Assembly (NCBI GenBank): GCA_943736015.1
Contig: OX031058.1
Span: 1,503,001-1,567,000, forward strand
DNA from: Tridacna crocea
Taxonomy: Eukaryota; Mollusca; Bivalvia; Cardiida; Cardiidae
DNA: 64,000 nucleotides
Direction: 5' to 3'
The translations under genes were made by a program, and so were the position numbers. Every line of letters starts with the position of its first letter. Position 1 is the stretch's first letter. Below, one piece after another: positions 36,867 to 46,668 of this stretch. The notes under the pieces are model-generated. The model ran no database searches and had not been told where the DNA came from. It saw only the letters and a program-made list of their open reading frames with translations.

Positions 36867-38146
36867 AAGGATGTGACATGCTCTGACAACGGTGTAGATA
36901 CTAACCAAGATGTCTAAATGAAACGTGTGACTACCAGATATGATGATTATTGATGGTTTTACTGTGGATATCGTATTTCAACCAGAGATATCAAACTACT
37001 CAGTCTATAAGACACAAGATCAACTGTATTGAAAAAAGAACGAAAGCGTAGAATTAAATTGCGGGATTTCCCCGCAACTGGGGAAAAGTCGCAGTTATGT
37101 GGGGGATTCATGCGATCCAGCAAAGTTGCAGCATAAAACCTTGTAAAAATAAAACAATAGCTGTCATAGGAGGAGCATGAAATGAGAAACAGAACCCAGC
37201 TGACCTGATTCATATCAGAACTTACAATAGCAAATTATAGTTTGTTACGGGAGACCACTCTAGTTCAAGGCCTCGTCCCGATTAAAATACAACACCTAAC
37301 AACTGCGTTAGGGAGATATCTCTTTGGCTCAGTAGTTATGGTTCAGTGGTTATGGTGTTGGTCAAATGCGGTTTGTATGTCAGTTATGCATTTGTTTCTC
37401 TGTTTCGTAAGAAGTTCATGCAGACGTTTTGGATTCAATGATTATAAAAATGTGGCATCTGGAGTACACACAATTTATTTCCAAGACTAAAATGACTAAC
37501 TTTTCTTTCAGTGACCGAATGGAAATAGCAAGACCAGGTTTCTGGCGAAATTTCATGAATACGCCACGATCTGTGTGATCTCTTGAAAAACAAAACTTTC
37601 ATAGCCATTGAGCTTTTTTTTACCTGACATCTCTACATTTCAGTATGTCCAAGCAAACTCAAACAAAACATACTTTTCACACACGAGCAAATGTCGATTG
37701 GTTCACATTTCATAGTAAACTCACGCGTTCAATAAGAACAAAGAGGACATTTCCCTTTTTATCTACAGCGTAAAATAATATTCTACATCTGTTTCATCGG
37801 TGCAACACCATCCTGATAAAAATGCACACTGCAGTTTGACCTCTATAGTTCGGCTTTCATGTCAAGCTGTTGGATTTAAGTATTGAGTACCATATCGTGA
37901 GTTTAAAAACAGCAGGCTCGTTAATGTGATAAAAATAGCGAGATAATACTAACAACCCACGTAAGGCAACGTGAACACCAACTTAAACGTAAATTGTATA
38001 TTGACCGACTCAAAACGGTAGTACCATTAGGACATAGGTATTGTATACCGGGTTTGTCAGGTCTGAAGTGAAACTAGTGAAAAATTGAGCTTCACGCGCG
38101 TGATACAGTCCTTCAAATTCACTGCTTTCAAGGCGACCTTTTCGGA
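36867..38146. other. Non-coding stretch with a decayed miniature LTR
   Basis: Apart from the LTR relic at 37,243-37,412 nothing is recognised. Short frames at 36,959-37,213 and 37,242-37,490 have no motif. Confidence 0.45.
37243..37412 (+). mobile_element. Decayed solo LTR of the tRNA-bearing miniature family
   Basis: It starts TGTTACGGGAGACCACTC, shares AGGGAGATATCTCTTTGGCT with the two intact elements and ends TTTCGTAAGA. The A-box region is locally duplicated (GGTTCAGTGGTTATGGTGTT) and the B box is lost. No primer-binding site follows, so it is a solo or truncated LTR about 170 bp long. Confidence 0.65.
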
Positions 38147-38154
38147 TATAAAAG
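38147..38154 (+). promoter_or_regulatory. TATA box upstream of the ORF at 38,203
   Basis: TATAAAAG is a textbook TATA box. It is placed so that transcription would start about 25 bases before the ATG at 38,203. Support is positional only. Confidence 0.35.
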
Positions 38155-38202
38155 GTACAACGCTTACTAGAGATTTTGGATTGGTGAACATCGCTGTTCA
38201 AG

Positions 38203-38514
38203 ATGGAGAAACCAGAACAACGCACCAAAGGCAGACGATTTTCTCCGCAGAATGTTTTCCGGGCCGTTACAGACGACTTTATCTCAAGGACACTGGAGGT
38301 TCTTCACCAGAGAGGAGGACGGATCCCATCAAGTCCGTACTATTTCAACATCAATTTTGAATTGCGATGTTCAAGCCTGCGAGGGCGTGTGCTCAGTGTC
38401 GTCTTTTACTGGTTGTCGGTCTCCCTTGGCGCAATTATACTAAGCACTTATTATTGGACATTCTGGCGCCCAAATACAAAGAGACTTTTCTCTTCCAATA
38501 CTAGCTTTGTCTAA
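38203..38514 (+). CDS. Hypothetical protein or first exon, 103 codons
   Basis: ATG with a good context (TTCAAGATGG) lies about 50 bases after a TATA box. The product has a basic N-terminus (EKPEQRTKGRRFSPQNVFRA) and a hydrophobic segment around residues 64-84 (SVVFYWLSVSLGAIILSTYY) that could be membrane-spanning. No family is recognised. It may be the first exon of a longer gene whose donor I cannot place, or part of a transposon. Confidence 0.3.
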   Translation: MEKPEQRTKGRRFSPQNVFRAVTDDFISRTLEVLHQRGGRIPSSPYYFNINFELRCSSLRGRVLSVVFYWLSVSLGAIILSTYYWTFWRPNTKRLFSSNTSFV

Positions 38515-38905
38515 ATAATAAGGATGTTAGCTGAAGAAACGAATTGAAGATCACATGAACAGATTGTCACATGTTCATTTTTCTCCTTTGTAAAGACACG
38601 TAAGTGTTCTGAAAACTTAACAGCCAACTATTAAGTATTTGTTCAATTTACCATGTTTGAGCCCATTGACCTCTATAACCAACACGTATTTTCTTTCATT
38701 CTAAGTTTATAAAGTTTATACTTTATTTAAAGCAATGAAAAGTTATTAAAATACAAAGTATCGTGGAATGCTCACAACTGACCTTAACATTCTCGTACAT
38801 GTATTTACGAACGTAAAAGTTAAATTTTACGTCATTTCCCGTCATTTTGATTAGATGTATTCGCGAGAGTTGTTAAATTAGTCCATTTGAAGCAGTCCTA
38901 TACAC

Positions 38906-39281
38906 ATGTACTCTGTGATGGATAGATGGATAAAGGGCAAAAAAAGGAGGCGAAGACCTTATTTTTCTCATGATGAATTGAGAATTCCTACAGAAGAGAT
39001 ACATGTAAGCCTGAGCAAATCCTCACTTATTCGTAAATTCACTGAAACTTTGGACTGTAAAAAGAAGACTAAAATATGCCACTCCATTGCTACAAAAATG
39101 AAAGCTGTCTTTCGTAGAACGGACTGGAGAAGAAATAAGGAAGAATGGATAGACTGGTCTTCGTCAGTGAAGATAAAGTTTTCAAAGTTAAACATATCCA
39201 TATCGAAAACGGGAGGTCGCGAGTCCGACGTACGCTTGAGGAGAAAGTAATAAACGTTTTAAGAAAAACGGCTGTTGAAGG
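38906..39281 (+). pseudogene. Myb/SANT-like DNA-binding protein remnant, 5' part
   Basis: The frame contains RRRRPYFSHDELRI, SLIRKFTETLDCKKKTK and a helix ending WRRNKEEWIDWSSSVKIKF, the tryptophan spacing of Myb_DNA-bind_5-type domains that often accompany Harbinger transposases. Part of the third helix looks deleted (WRRNKEEWIDW). The frame stops at 39,248, after which a shifted frame continues up to the miniature LTR insertion at 39,282. Removing that element and one AAGG puts this shifted frame in phase with 39,814 onward. Confidence 0.55.
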
Positions 39282-39813
39282 TCTTACGAACGAAGTCCGT
39301 AACAAAGAAACAAATGAATAAATGCATGGCAGAAATAAGGATCGGAGCGGGATTCGAACTCCGAACTCCCGGACGCAAAGCCAATACCCTAACCACTGAG
39401 CCAAAGAGATATCTCTCTGACGCAGTAGCCAGGTATTGTATTTAAATCGGGAGTATATGCCATGCAGGAAGGAGTGGTCACCCGTAACACACCCCCTCTT
39501 AAAGTCATCATTTATTGATGACTCAAAGCCTCATTAGGCAGGAAGTCCGATTTTGGACAACAAATGGGATTAATGGCTCAATGGCCAATCCCGGACGAGC
39601 CCCCATCTTACGAACGAAGTCCGTAACAAAGAAACAAATGAATAAATGCATGGCAGAAATAAGGATCGGAGCGGGATTCGAACTCCGAACTCCCGGACGC
39701 AAAGCCAATACCCTAACCACTGAGCCAAAGAGATATCTCTCTGACGCAGTAGCCAGGTATTGTATTTAAATCGGGAGTATATGCCATGCAGGAAGGAGTG
39801 GTCACCCGTAACA
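39282..39813 (-). mobile_element. Miniature LTR element (TRIM) with tRNA-like LTRs, copy 1
   Basis: Two identical 208 bp LTRs (39,282-39,489 and 39,606-39,813) enclose 116 bp. Next to the right-hand LTR, on the minus strand, is TGGGGGCTCGTCCGGGAT (39,588-39,605), the classic proline-tRNA primer site. Next to the other is a purine tract (AAGAGGGGGTG). AAGG flanks both sides (39,278-39,281 and 39,814-39,817). It has no coding capacity. Each LTR holds pol III A- and B-box sequences. It interrupts the Myb-like pseudogene. Identical LTRs imply recent insertion. Confidence 0.85.
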
Positions 39814-40250
39814 AAGGCCTTAAACAAGGCTTTGACATCGCTTACAAGCCTGCGTCGAAACAATTTAACGTACCCTCTACCAGCATAGCACCCAGTGGAT
39901 GTAAAGATAGTGTAGATAAGATTCTGCTGGATTTATTTCGCAACGAAGACTCTTCTCTCATAATGGAATAGACAGTGATTATGTGGCGACAAATTGCTCT
40001 GAAGCCATACGGGAAACGCATTTGACAATTGGAAGGAAAACATCAAAACAGAAAGCGGAAAGTCGGCACTGATCCAAATAACGAATCTAGCGAAATAATG
40101 CAGATAGAGAAGGAACGCTTGTTCGTTGAATGAGAGAAACATGAAATTGAAAAGCAGTTATCCGTCGAAGAAAAACGCCTTAATATGGATCACGTATTGC
40201 TGAAGACTACACAACAGCCAATGTCCGTTGCATAAAATCTCAAAGCCAAT
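39814..40250 (+). pseudogene. Myb/SANT-like protein remnant, 3' part
   Basis: It continues the frame from upstream of the miniature LTR element: GLKQGFDIAYKPASKQ, a low-complexity middle, and a C-terminal charged coiled-coil-like stretch (IEKERLFVE, then EKHEIEKQLSVEEKRLNM). Stops at about 39,969, 40,021, 40,129 and 40,232 show decay. The layout (N-terminal Myb, C-terminal coiled coil) is that of Harbinger-partner or NAIF1-like proteins, by inference. Confidence 0.5.
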
Positions 40251-40937
40251 GTTATCTGCAACGACACCGGAAGTGCGTGATTTTGGCAAGTTTTTCTTTG
40301 AAGCGGCTCACCAAGAACATCGCAGAGAGTAAAAATTGATCCTCGGTCGAGAAGGTATTTTTTATCAATTCAAATCAAATGGATTCATTATGTCCCTAAA
40401 AGCTCGCCGATCTATATTATTTCTTCTGTGCGTGTTCACGTGTAGAAAGAATGCCGTTTACGAAAATAAAACAACACCTCGTTTTTGTATATAACTAAAA
40501 ACGGCCTACGATTGCGTTAAGGTAGCTTCGGAGTTCTCGTAGTTTAAGATCAAGTTTACGATCGGCCCTTAAGTTGGGATGTTTTAAAGAGTGGTCAAAA
40601 TGCTAACAAGGGGCATAAGATCGGTTTATGATGATCGTAGCACTTAACGTGTTTTGAGAGATCGGGTCCAGTTCCGCCTCAGTGTGCTGATATTTTCTTT
40701 CAAGTCTTTTTAGAGTGATCTATTGGAAATGGAACTTATCCCATTTACCAAAGAAAAAAAAATCCAGTTTAACCACCCCAGAGAAAGAAATATTTTTTAC
40801 AAACCTTGTGGCAAAAACAGTATGAAAAAGATTTCCTGTTATAATTAAGATTTGTCATCTGCAAAAATTTCCTGCTATAATTAACATTTGTCATCTGCAA
40901 AAATAATGTTTTCAATTTGGATCAGTCTAAGGTAATT

Positions 40938-41095
40938 ATACCCCCGCAAAACCGATGTTTTCGGGGTTATACTGGAATCAGCCTGTCTTGTCCGTCTGTG
41001 TGTCCGTCTGTGTACAAAATACTAAGTAATCGCCTGTTTCCGTTAAAGCACTGGCGGGGGTATTAAGTCGCATTCAGTGACAGCTCTAATTTCAT
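40938..41095 (+). repeat. CCCCCGCAAA...GGCGGGGGTAT dispersed repeat
   Basis: It runs from TACCCCCGCAAAACCGATGT through a CCGTCTGTGTGTCCGTCTGT tract to GGCGGGGGTATTAAGTCGCA and CAGCTCTAATTT. I recall this arrangement as an abundant molluscan repeat type. It is non-coding and its class is uncertain. Confidence 0.45.
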
Positions 41096-41412
41096 CTGGT
41101 AAAGATTATTCATATACATTTAAAACAAATTAAAATTTATTGACTGCAAGTGAAAATGTCTTCAATATGAATCTGTCTGAATTTTTGCAATAGTATGTAA
41201 ATTTGGTCGCAGGTAAGGGATTATCATTGACATTTTGCCCTTATCTCCACAGATGGGGAGATGTTTAATTTAAAAAAAAAAAAAAAGTGGGGGAGCTGAT
41301 GGCATTGAATATCTGGAGTTTGTGCTGAGAGAAAGACTAAATCCAAGACAGGAGAGCAGACAAATGATATAATACCCATAAATCCAAAAAAAAGATTCAA
41401 CTCCAGAATCAT

Positions 41413-41962
41413 CTTCGCAAGCCAAGGATACTAACTCCACTTTGTTCGTTACGTACCTTGGCCGCTCGCCTGTTTAAAAATCGAAACTCCCGCTGCGCCA
41501 CCTATCGAATATCACAAGTTGCGTAACCTTTGCTGATGTTATTTCTGACCAATCAAGATGCTCGTAAAAAATTTGTTGGGCAATGCATCAAATATGGCTG
41601 CGCTTTCGGAATCATCAGATCAGAAACAAGACGAACAGACATACGATAATCCGCAATCATTTGGCTGTGGAACCCGTCCTAATACTTCACATAATTGATC
41701 GTAAACTATATAAAACTTATTAAATATCGATCGTCTACTCTTTTTTGGCAAATTTTCGTCACAGACACGACAACTTTCGTTTTTGATGGGCGTCGCCATT
41801 GTTGTTTTCTGTTTTGCGAAAGATTTCTTGTTACGAATGGTTTGATTGGACGCGATGGGTTTTGATCGCATCCAATGAAATGGCGCAGCGGGAGCTTCGA
41901 TTTTTAAAGAGGCGAGCGGCCAAGGGTACTACCATAGTATCCTTGGCTTGCGAGGATGCTCC
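41413..41962. mobile_element. 550 bp element with about 95 bp inverted repeats
   Basis: Bases 41,413-41,508 are inverted at 41,868-41,962. Matching blocks include TCGCAAGCCAAGGATAC, CTTGGCCGCTCGCCT and TCCCGCTGCGCCA, with an internal stretch of different sequence (ACTCCACTTTGTTCG in the left arm only). The ends lie in TTCGCAAGCC/GGCTTGCGAG. A cysteine-rich reading frame lies between the arms on the minus strand. No clear target duplication is visible. Confidence 0.65.
41620..41871 (-). CDS. Cysteine-rich ORF inside the inverted-repeat element
   Basis: The frame encodes CRVCDENLPKKSRRSIF, a hydrophobic/aromatic helix, and CGLSYVCSSC at the end. The two C-x2-C pairs about 45 residues apart suggest a zinc-binding N-terminal module like those of ZAD-type or transposon-linked proteins. 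The likely start is the internal ATG of MATPIKNESC, near 41,797. The sequence downstream of the stop continues in another frame, so this may be the first exon of a transposon gene or an unrelated trapped exon. Confidence 0.35.
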   Translation of the reverse strand: MRSKPIASNQTIRNKKSFAKQKTTMATPIKNESCRVCDENLPKKSRRSIFNKFYIVYDQLCEVLGRVPQPNDCGLSYVCSSCF

Positions 41963-43098
41963 AGAATACACAGAGAAATGTCTTGTATTATTATGAACTT
42001 TATGCCCAAAAACGCCCAACTGATTTTTTGGTCCTACTGACCCTTCTATCTAGCCCCCCGAACTACCTCGGAGACAAAATGACACTACTTAGTAAATGAA
42101 AATGACCACCGGAAAAAAATCATTCATGAATTGTATGGCTGCTGCTGGGCTTGAATCCCAATAGAGATGAACCAATCGCTGAACCAGAAAACACCTTATG
42201 CAATAGCTAAGAAATTGTGGAGTAGCTCCGAGGGATATTATGCAAATCAGCGAGCATTATAAACATTCAATCAGTATTGAATTACACTGAAAACAAACAA
42301 AAAGAATGTTCACGGATACTTTTAACCTCAAGACAACAGGTAATCGCCACCATTTCATTGGAAGATGCAGCAGAAAGTTACACTTCAACTTATAATGTGA
42401 ATGTACCTCCCCAACCTATACAAGATCTCCCCCTAATGGACAATATGGTAGCATGTAATGCTCAAGTGTCTATGACCACCAGTTCAAATTAATCTATTTC
42501 TTTACAAAATGACACAATATCAACACTCTCATCATTCTCTGGAGGTGTTTTACATATATTCAGAATTTCATTGTGTAAATGAAGTAAAAAACAAATAGAT
42601 ATTTGTTCAAAACTGCAGTCATACTGCAGGACAGGGATTATACCTATGAAAAGCATGGAAATTGTTTATAAGATTCTTCTGTAGGGGAAATATTTTACTG
42701 ATGATTATTTTTATTAAGTCTACTGATAAGTAGTTATTTTCATTCAGTGAGGCTTAAAAAGAGTACCCAATAACTCATCAGCTTACTGGTATTTTCATTG
42801 TGACTTAGTTGCTGTGTTATGGGAATTAAACATGATCCCTGTAGTGAAAACTTTCAAACTTTTAAATTGAGCTTTGTAGTCATGACCAGCCATGGTATAT
42901 ATCCTAACCGTCAATATTGTGAAGATTAAAATAAACTTACATTTATCATCATCCTTAGCGTGAGCCGTAAATAGAAAATGTGATTCACTTTTTTGTTGGT
43001 TGATTCAGTCGCCTTCTCCTTCCATCTTCCCCCTCTACAAGTAGTGGCACGTTCTTGTAGAACATTTCAAAAGCATTATATCCACTCCCTGGTTTTAA
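41963..43098. other. Non-coding stretch, nothing firmly recognised
   Basis: An open frame at 42,277-42,492 (SRQQVIATISLEDAAESYTS within it) is weakly protein-like but lacks an ATG and known motifs. No RNA gene or transposon end was seen. Confidence 0.4.
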
Positions 43099-43291
43099 CG
43101 GGTCTGGAATAGTAGCCTTTAGAAAACATTGTGGGAAAAGGAGAAAATGCTGGTAAACAGCATTTTCTCCTTTTCCCACAATGCTTTCTACCCTATCATA
43201 GACAGAAATCATCTTTTCAGCAAGAGTTGAATTGTCGTCTGCAAATGCTTTCAATTTGGTCTAGTCCAAAATTTTGTTGTTTGGGAAAGGG
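43099..43291. mobile_element. TTAA-type hairpin MITE with near-perfect core
   Basis: TTAA lies at 43,095-43,098 and 43,292-43,295. The right end reads GTTTGGGAAAGGG. The left half is shortened. The core pairs 43,121-43,152 with 43,158-43,189, 31 of 32 bases, across a 5-base loop. The hairpin is long and clean enough to be a small-RNA precursor if transcribed. Confidence 0.75.
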
Positions 43292-43295
43292 TTAA

Positions 43296-43938
43296 ATATA
43301 TCTATCGATAATTATTAATGACAAATGACAAGTATTTCGTCAGTCGAGGACATCATGCTGGCCAATATACGACGAACACAACACGCAGTTCACAGTCGTT
43401 TACACAAATGTGTAAATCGAAGCGAGGACGAAAATAAACAAAAGTTGTACTTGAAAATACGAAGTTGAAGCTGAAATTGTTGTTGGTCCAGGTACTTTGC
43501 CAGATCCTGCAAAAAAAAAAAAGGGGGGGGGGGCAGGTTAGACCGTGAGGAGGTGGCGTTAATAGAAGAAGTGTTAAAGCAGGAGGAACTCCTCTACCGA
43601 GAGGGGCTCCGGCGTCAAAAGCACTGGGAAGAAGAGAGCGGATACTTGGGTTGGAATCGCAATTACATTTTGTTACATATTTTCTTCAATCTGATAGACT
43701 CATGACAATCACTTATTTTAACTAATAAAAGATCATGTTTACATATCATACTTACTTGTTGACAAAATTGGTAACATTTACCTTGATCATTACTAGAATG
43801 ATGTTTACATCGACCTACATGTATCCTACATTGGCACAAGTGCGCGCCTGAATGTTGCAATTCTTGGGGTCAAATCTCCGAATTTTGAAAACTCCCGAAG
43901 GATACGTTTATAAATAGATCTACACCCCCCCCCCAAAA

Positions 43939-43969
<31 letters not shown>

Positions 43970-44408
43970 CACACAACCCGAAATCATAATTAACAGCTAC
44001 TCTGGTAGGGTTGAATAGATATTATTTCATACGAAAAGAACATGATCAAATTGACTCAATGAACCCTAGGAAAGCGGAGTTGATAAATGGACCTATTCAA
44101 TGGAGAAAAAATTCCCAAATATTGTCATTTCATTGTTGTTTTAGCCAGAAAACGTAATGAAGTAGCAGCCAGTGTAGTTCAAAAATCAGACTGCATGTTT
44201 TGTGCAATCTGATCTTAAGTGAGATGATGACTGAGATCATAAATCTGCTGACCAGTTGGGACTCAAATAGGTTTATGTTGCATTATTACTCGGCCTGTGT
44301 GGATACTGTATATCAACCTTTATCCTTCACAAACCATTTTTTGTAACATGTAAAATATGGACATACATGTATGTGTAAAAAATATTCTCCATCAAGTATA
44401 ACATTATA
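43296..44408. other. Non-coding stretch with simple repeats
   Basis: It contains A/G homopolymer runs near 43,511-43,530 and a C-run, A-run and (AT)n block at 43,924-43,970 leading into ACACAC. No gene is recognised; the 65-codon frame at 43,663-43,860 has no motif. Confidence 0.45.
43926..43976. repeat. Compound simple repeat (C)n(A)n(AT)n(AC)n
   Basis: Ten Cs, thirteen As, then about eleven AT units and a short AC run in direct succession. Confidence 0.9.
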
Positions 44409-44626
44409 GTTTGTGGTTTCCGTGGTCATGAGGTAGAGCGTCGGCCTCGTAACCAAAAGGTCCTGAGTTCAATTCCCGGGAGCGGGTGTCAACTTTGGGA
44501 TTTTTCATTGGCCCACACATTCGGCGCGAGTACAGATGTAATTTCCAGGAAGCAGAATCGAGAGAGATTAGTATTAGTTTTGTAAGAACTTGTTTCTCAA
44601 TCGATGTAAAATAAATATGTTTACAC
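44409..44626 (+). mobile_element. tRNA-derived SINE with 10 bp target duplication
   Basis: TAACATTATA flanks both ends (44,399-44,408 and 44,627-44,636). The first 70 bases are tRNA-like: an A-box region at TGGTCATGAGGTAGAGC, GCGTCGGCCTCGTAACC in the anticodon arm, and the B box GAGTTCAATTCCC. The anticodon arm and AAGGTCCTGAGTTC match elongator tRNA-Met in pattern, with CGT where the CAT anticodon would be. A non-tRNA body and an A-rich 3' end (GATGTAAAATAAATATG) follow. The intact duplication suggests a fairly recent insertion. Confidence 0.8.
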
Positions 44627-44667
44627 TAACATTATATTTAAAAAAAGAAATGATTAAATACTTAAAA

Positions 44668-44876
44668 TTAAAAATCAAAATCAACAATGTCCCCTTGGTC
44701 AACCCCAATATTGTGCAACACAACACATGCCAAAATGGTAGTGACGGCAGTTTCTGGGGTTGATCATATTGTCCCTTGCAACACCTGAAAGCATTTGTTT
44801 AAGATATCAAAAGACTGTTCATTGAGTACTCTTGTGCGGCATAAGGCGTTGTTATAATTAATTTCAGCAGAGGTTC
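44668..44876 (-). pseudogene. Harbinger (HARBI1-like) transposase C-terminal fragment
   Basis: The minus strand reads EINYNNALCRTRVLNEQSFD, a segment with ILNKCFQVLQG, then an in-frame TGA, then ETAVTTILACVVLHNIGVDQ. The E-x-x-Y-N-x-A...R...E and AC-x-x-LHN pattern is the end of the DDE_4 (Harbinger) nuclease domain. Only about 65 codons survive and the catalytic residues are absent. The same family contributes Myb-like partners, such as the remnant at 38.9-40.2 kb, but no direct link is shown. Confidence 0.6.
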
Positions 44877-46346
44877 CTTGATTTAAAAATTGATTTACAA
44901 AGCTGCAGATAGATAGATTTCGATTTCAAAATTGAAAATATTAAATATTCTACACTAAACCTTATGTTACATTAGAGAATGATAATAACCCTTTGCAAAT
45001 TTCCACTCGCGAAAAAGCACATGTCCCTTTCGTAACGAGATGAGGTGAAACTTTCCAGATTGCACTAATCACGTACCTGTATTACTTTTTGTGCATATTT
45101 TACACATAGTATATCTAATTTAATTTCTGTGCCAAAACTCTAACATTTGAAACTTAATTGACAATAAAATCTAAAAGAAGATTCAGTCCCCTACAAACCC
45201 GTCACCACCGTCACATTGTTAAAGAAATCAATTTTGTAAGTTGTATAAGCGTCAATTTTCCCTATGTTGTATATGTCGTCATTGTGGCATCCTTTGGGAA
45301 GTCCATTGTGGCCATTTCATGACATAAAAGAAGTTGGGAATTGAAAAACACTCCAGATGGCTGAAACGGTTCTACCCGTATGTTTATGATATGTCCAATC
45401 CGTAACATTAATTTTACAGTATATATTCCAACTAAGAACAAGGTAATTTTCACAGTCAATATAACTGTGAGGTCTTAAATTAAATATGAACATTTCATTA
45501 TCATTCGTACGGTTTTATGTCGCTTATGCCATGTTTCAAATTAAAAAAGTCCCCTCCGTCACAGTCAACACCGTTACAAAATACTCAGTCACGGTATGGA
45601 CAACTTCGTTACGGTGGTGACATTTTTCCTAAGTTTTTATCATGTTGCAGTTTTACAAAGCATATATACGTTTTTTATGGATGAGCTGTTACAACTTCTT
45701 TTGAAACAAGTAATTTCTCCTCTTTTTAAAATGTGTTTTCTTGGTTGTCAGAGAATACCACAGCGCCGTACAATGTAACACTTTATCACAAGAAACTACG
45801 TTTTGAAATGAAGCAATAGTCACATCCGAATTTTGCAAGTTGTAAAGGCTGAAATCAGATCTATCTAGATCACCAATACACCCACTGATTCATCAGTGTG
45901 TAATGCCATTTGCAACACATTTTCATTTATATCACAGCGAAGGGCTTTTATGCATGTATTTAACGACTTTCACCATAACTGGGCCAGCTCCAAGTGATGC
46001 TCGCTGCCCGCGCAATTTGAACAAAGACTCAGAAACTAAAAATTCACTGCCTTGACAACAAAGGGCTCCTTTTCGAAATTACCGGATCATTCTATTGTCG
46101 GTTGTTAAAAATACCATGCCAAAATTAAAAGGTATCTAATAAAGCAAACAAAGTCTCTTGAGGAAAGTTGGAATGCAGGACCAACTATTCTTTATCTATC
46201 TAATCTAAGACGTTGTCCACCAGACATAGAAAATCCTGCAATTTTGAACTATTAGCCGCTGAAGCGGATATGCTTTAAAAGAGAAAAAGGTTATGAAATT
46301 ACACTCGACATCAACTAACTTATCATTTCTGGTTTTTTGCTTATAT
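44877..46346. other. Non-coding stretch, nothing firmly recognised
   Basis: GTCAC/GTGAC-rich words occur on both strands near 45,195-45,215 (CCGTCACCACCGTCAC) and 45,555-45,620 (TTACGGTGGTGAC), possibly ends of a decayed inverted-repeat element. Short frames at 45,262-45,459 and 45,596-45,778 look like chance. Confidence 0.4.
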
Positions 46347-46430
46347 TGTTACGAGAGACCACTCCTTCCTGCATGGCATACTCCCGATTTAAATACAATA
46401 CCTGGCTACTGCGTCAGGGAGATATCTCTT

Positions 46431-46490
46431 TGGCTCAGTGGTTAGGGTATTGGCTTTGCGTCCGGGAGTTCGGAGTTCGAATCCCGCTCC
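46431..46490 (+). promoter_or_regulatory. tRNA-like pol III promoter inside the LTR
   Basis: TGGCTCAGTGG (46,431-46,441) fits the A box and GAGTTCGAATCC (46,473-46,484) fits the B box, about 31 bases apart, as in a tRNA gene. The pieces do not fold into a convincing cloverleaf, though TCGGAG/CTCCGA can form a T-arm-like stem. No T-run terminator lies inside the LTR. The same sequence recurs in the second LTR and, inverted, twice at 39.3-39.8 kb. It is probably a pol III promoter captured by the LTR rather than a working tRNA gene. Confidence 0.75.
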
Positions 46491-46552
46491 GATCCTTATT
46501 TCTGCCATGCATTTATTCATTTGTTTCTTTGTTACGGACTTCGTTCGTAAGA

Positions 46553-46570
46553 TGGGGGCTCGTCCGGGAT
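46553..46570 (+). other. Primer-binding site, tRNA-Pro type
   Basis: TGGGGGCTCGTCCGGGAT follows the LTR with no spacer. It is the 18-base site complementary to the 3' end of tRNA-Pro used by many vertebrate retroviruses. It is conserved in both intact copies in the window. Confidence 0.85.
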
Positions 46571-46653
46571 TAGCCATTGAGCCATTAATCCCATTTGTTG
46601 TCCATAATCGGACTTCCTGCCTAATAAGGCTTTGAGTCATCAATAAATGATGA

Positions 46654-46668
46654 CTTTAAGAGGGGGTG
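46654..46668 (+). other. Polypurine tract of the miniature LTR element
   Basis: CTTTAAGAGGGGGTG ends exactly where the second LTR begins, the expected place for plus-strand priming. Confidence 0.7.

Noticed and set aside
44420-44490. tRNA-Met gene
   Set aside because: The anticodon position reads CGT, pairing is imperfect, and it is the head of a SINE with a 10 bp target duplication.
46431-46505. Genuine tRNA genes (four tRNA-like segments at 39.3-39.8 kb and 46.4-46.8 kb)
   Set aside because: They lie inside LTRs, do not fold into a full cloverleaf and lack a terminator; treated as pol III promoter modules.
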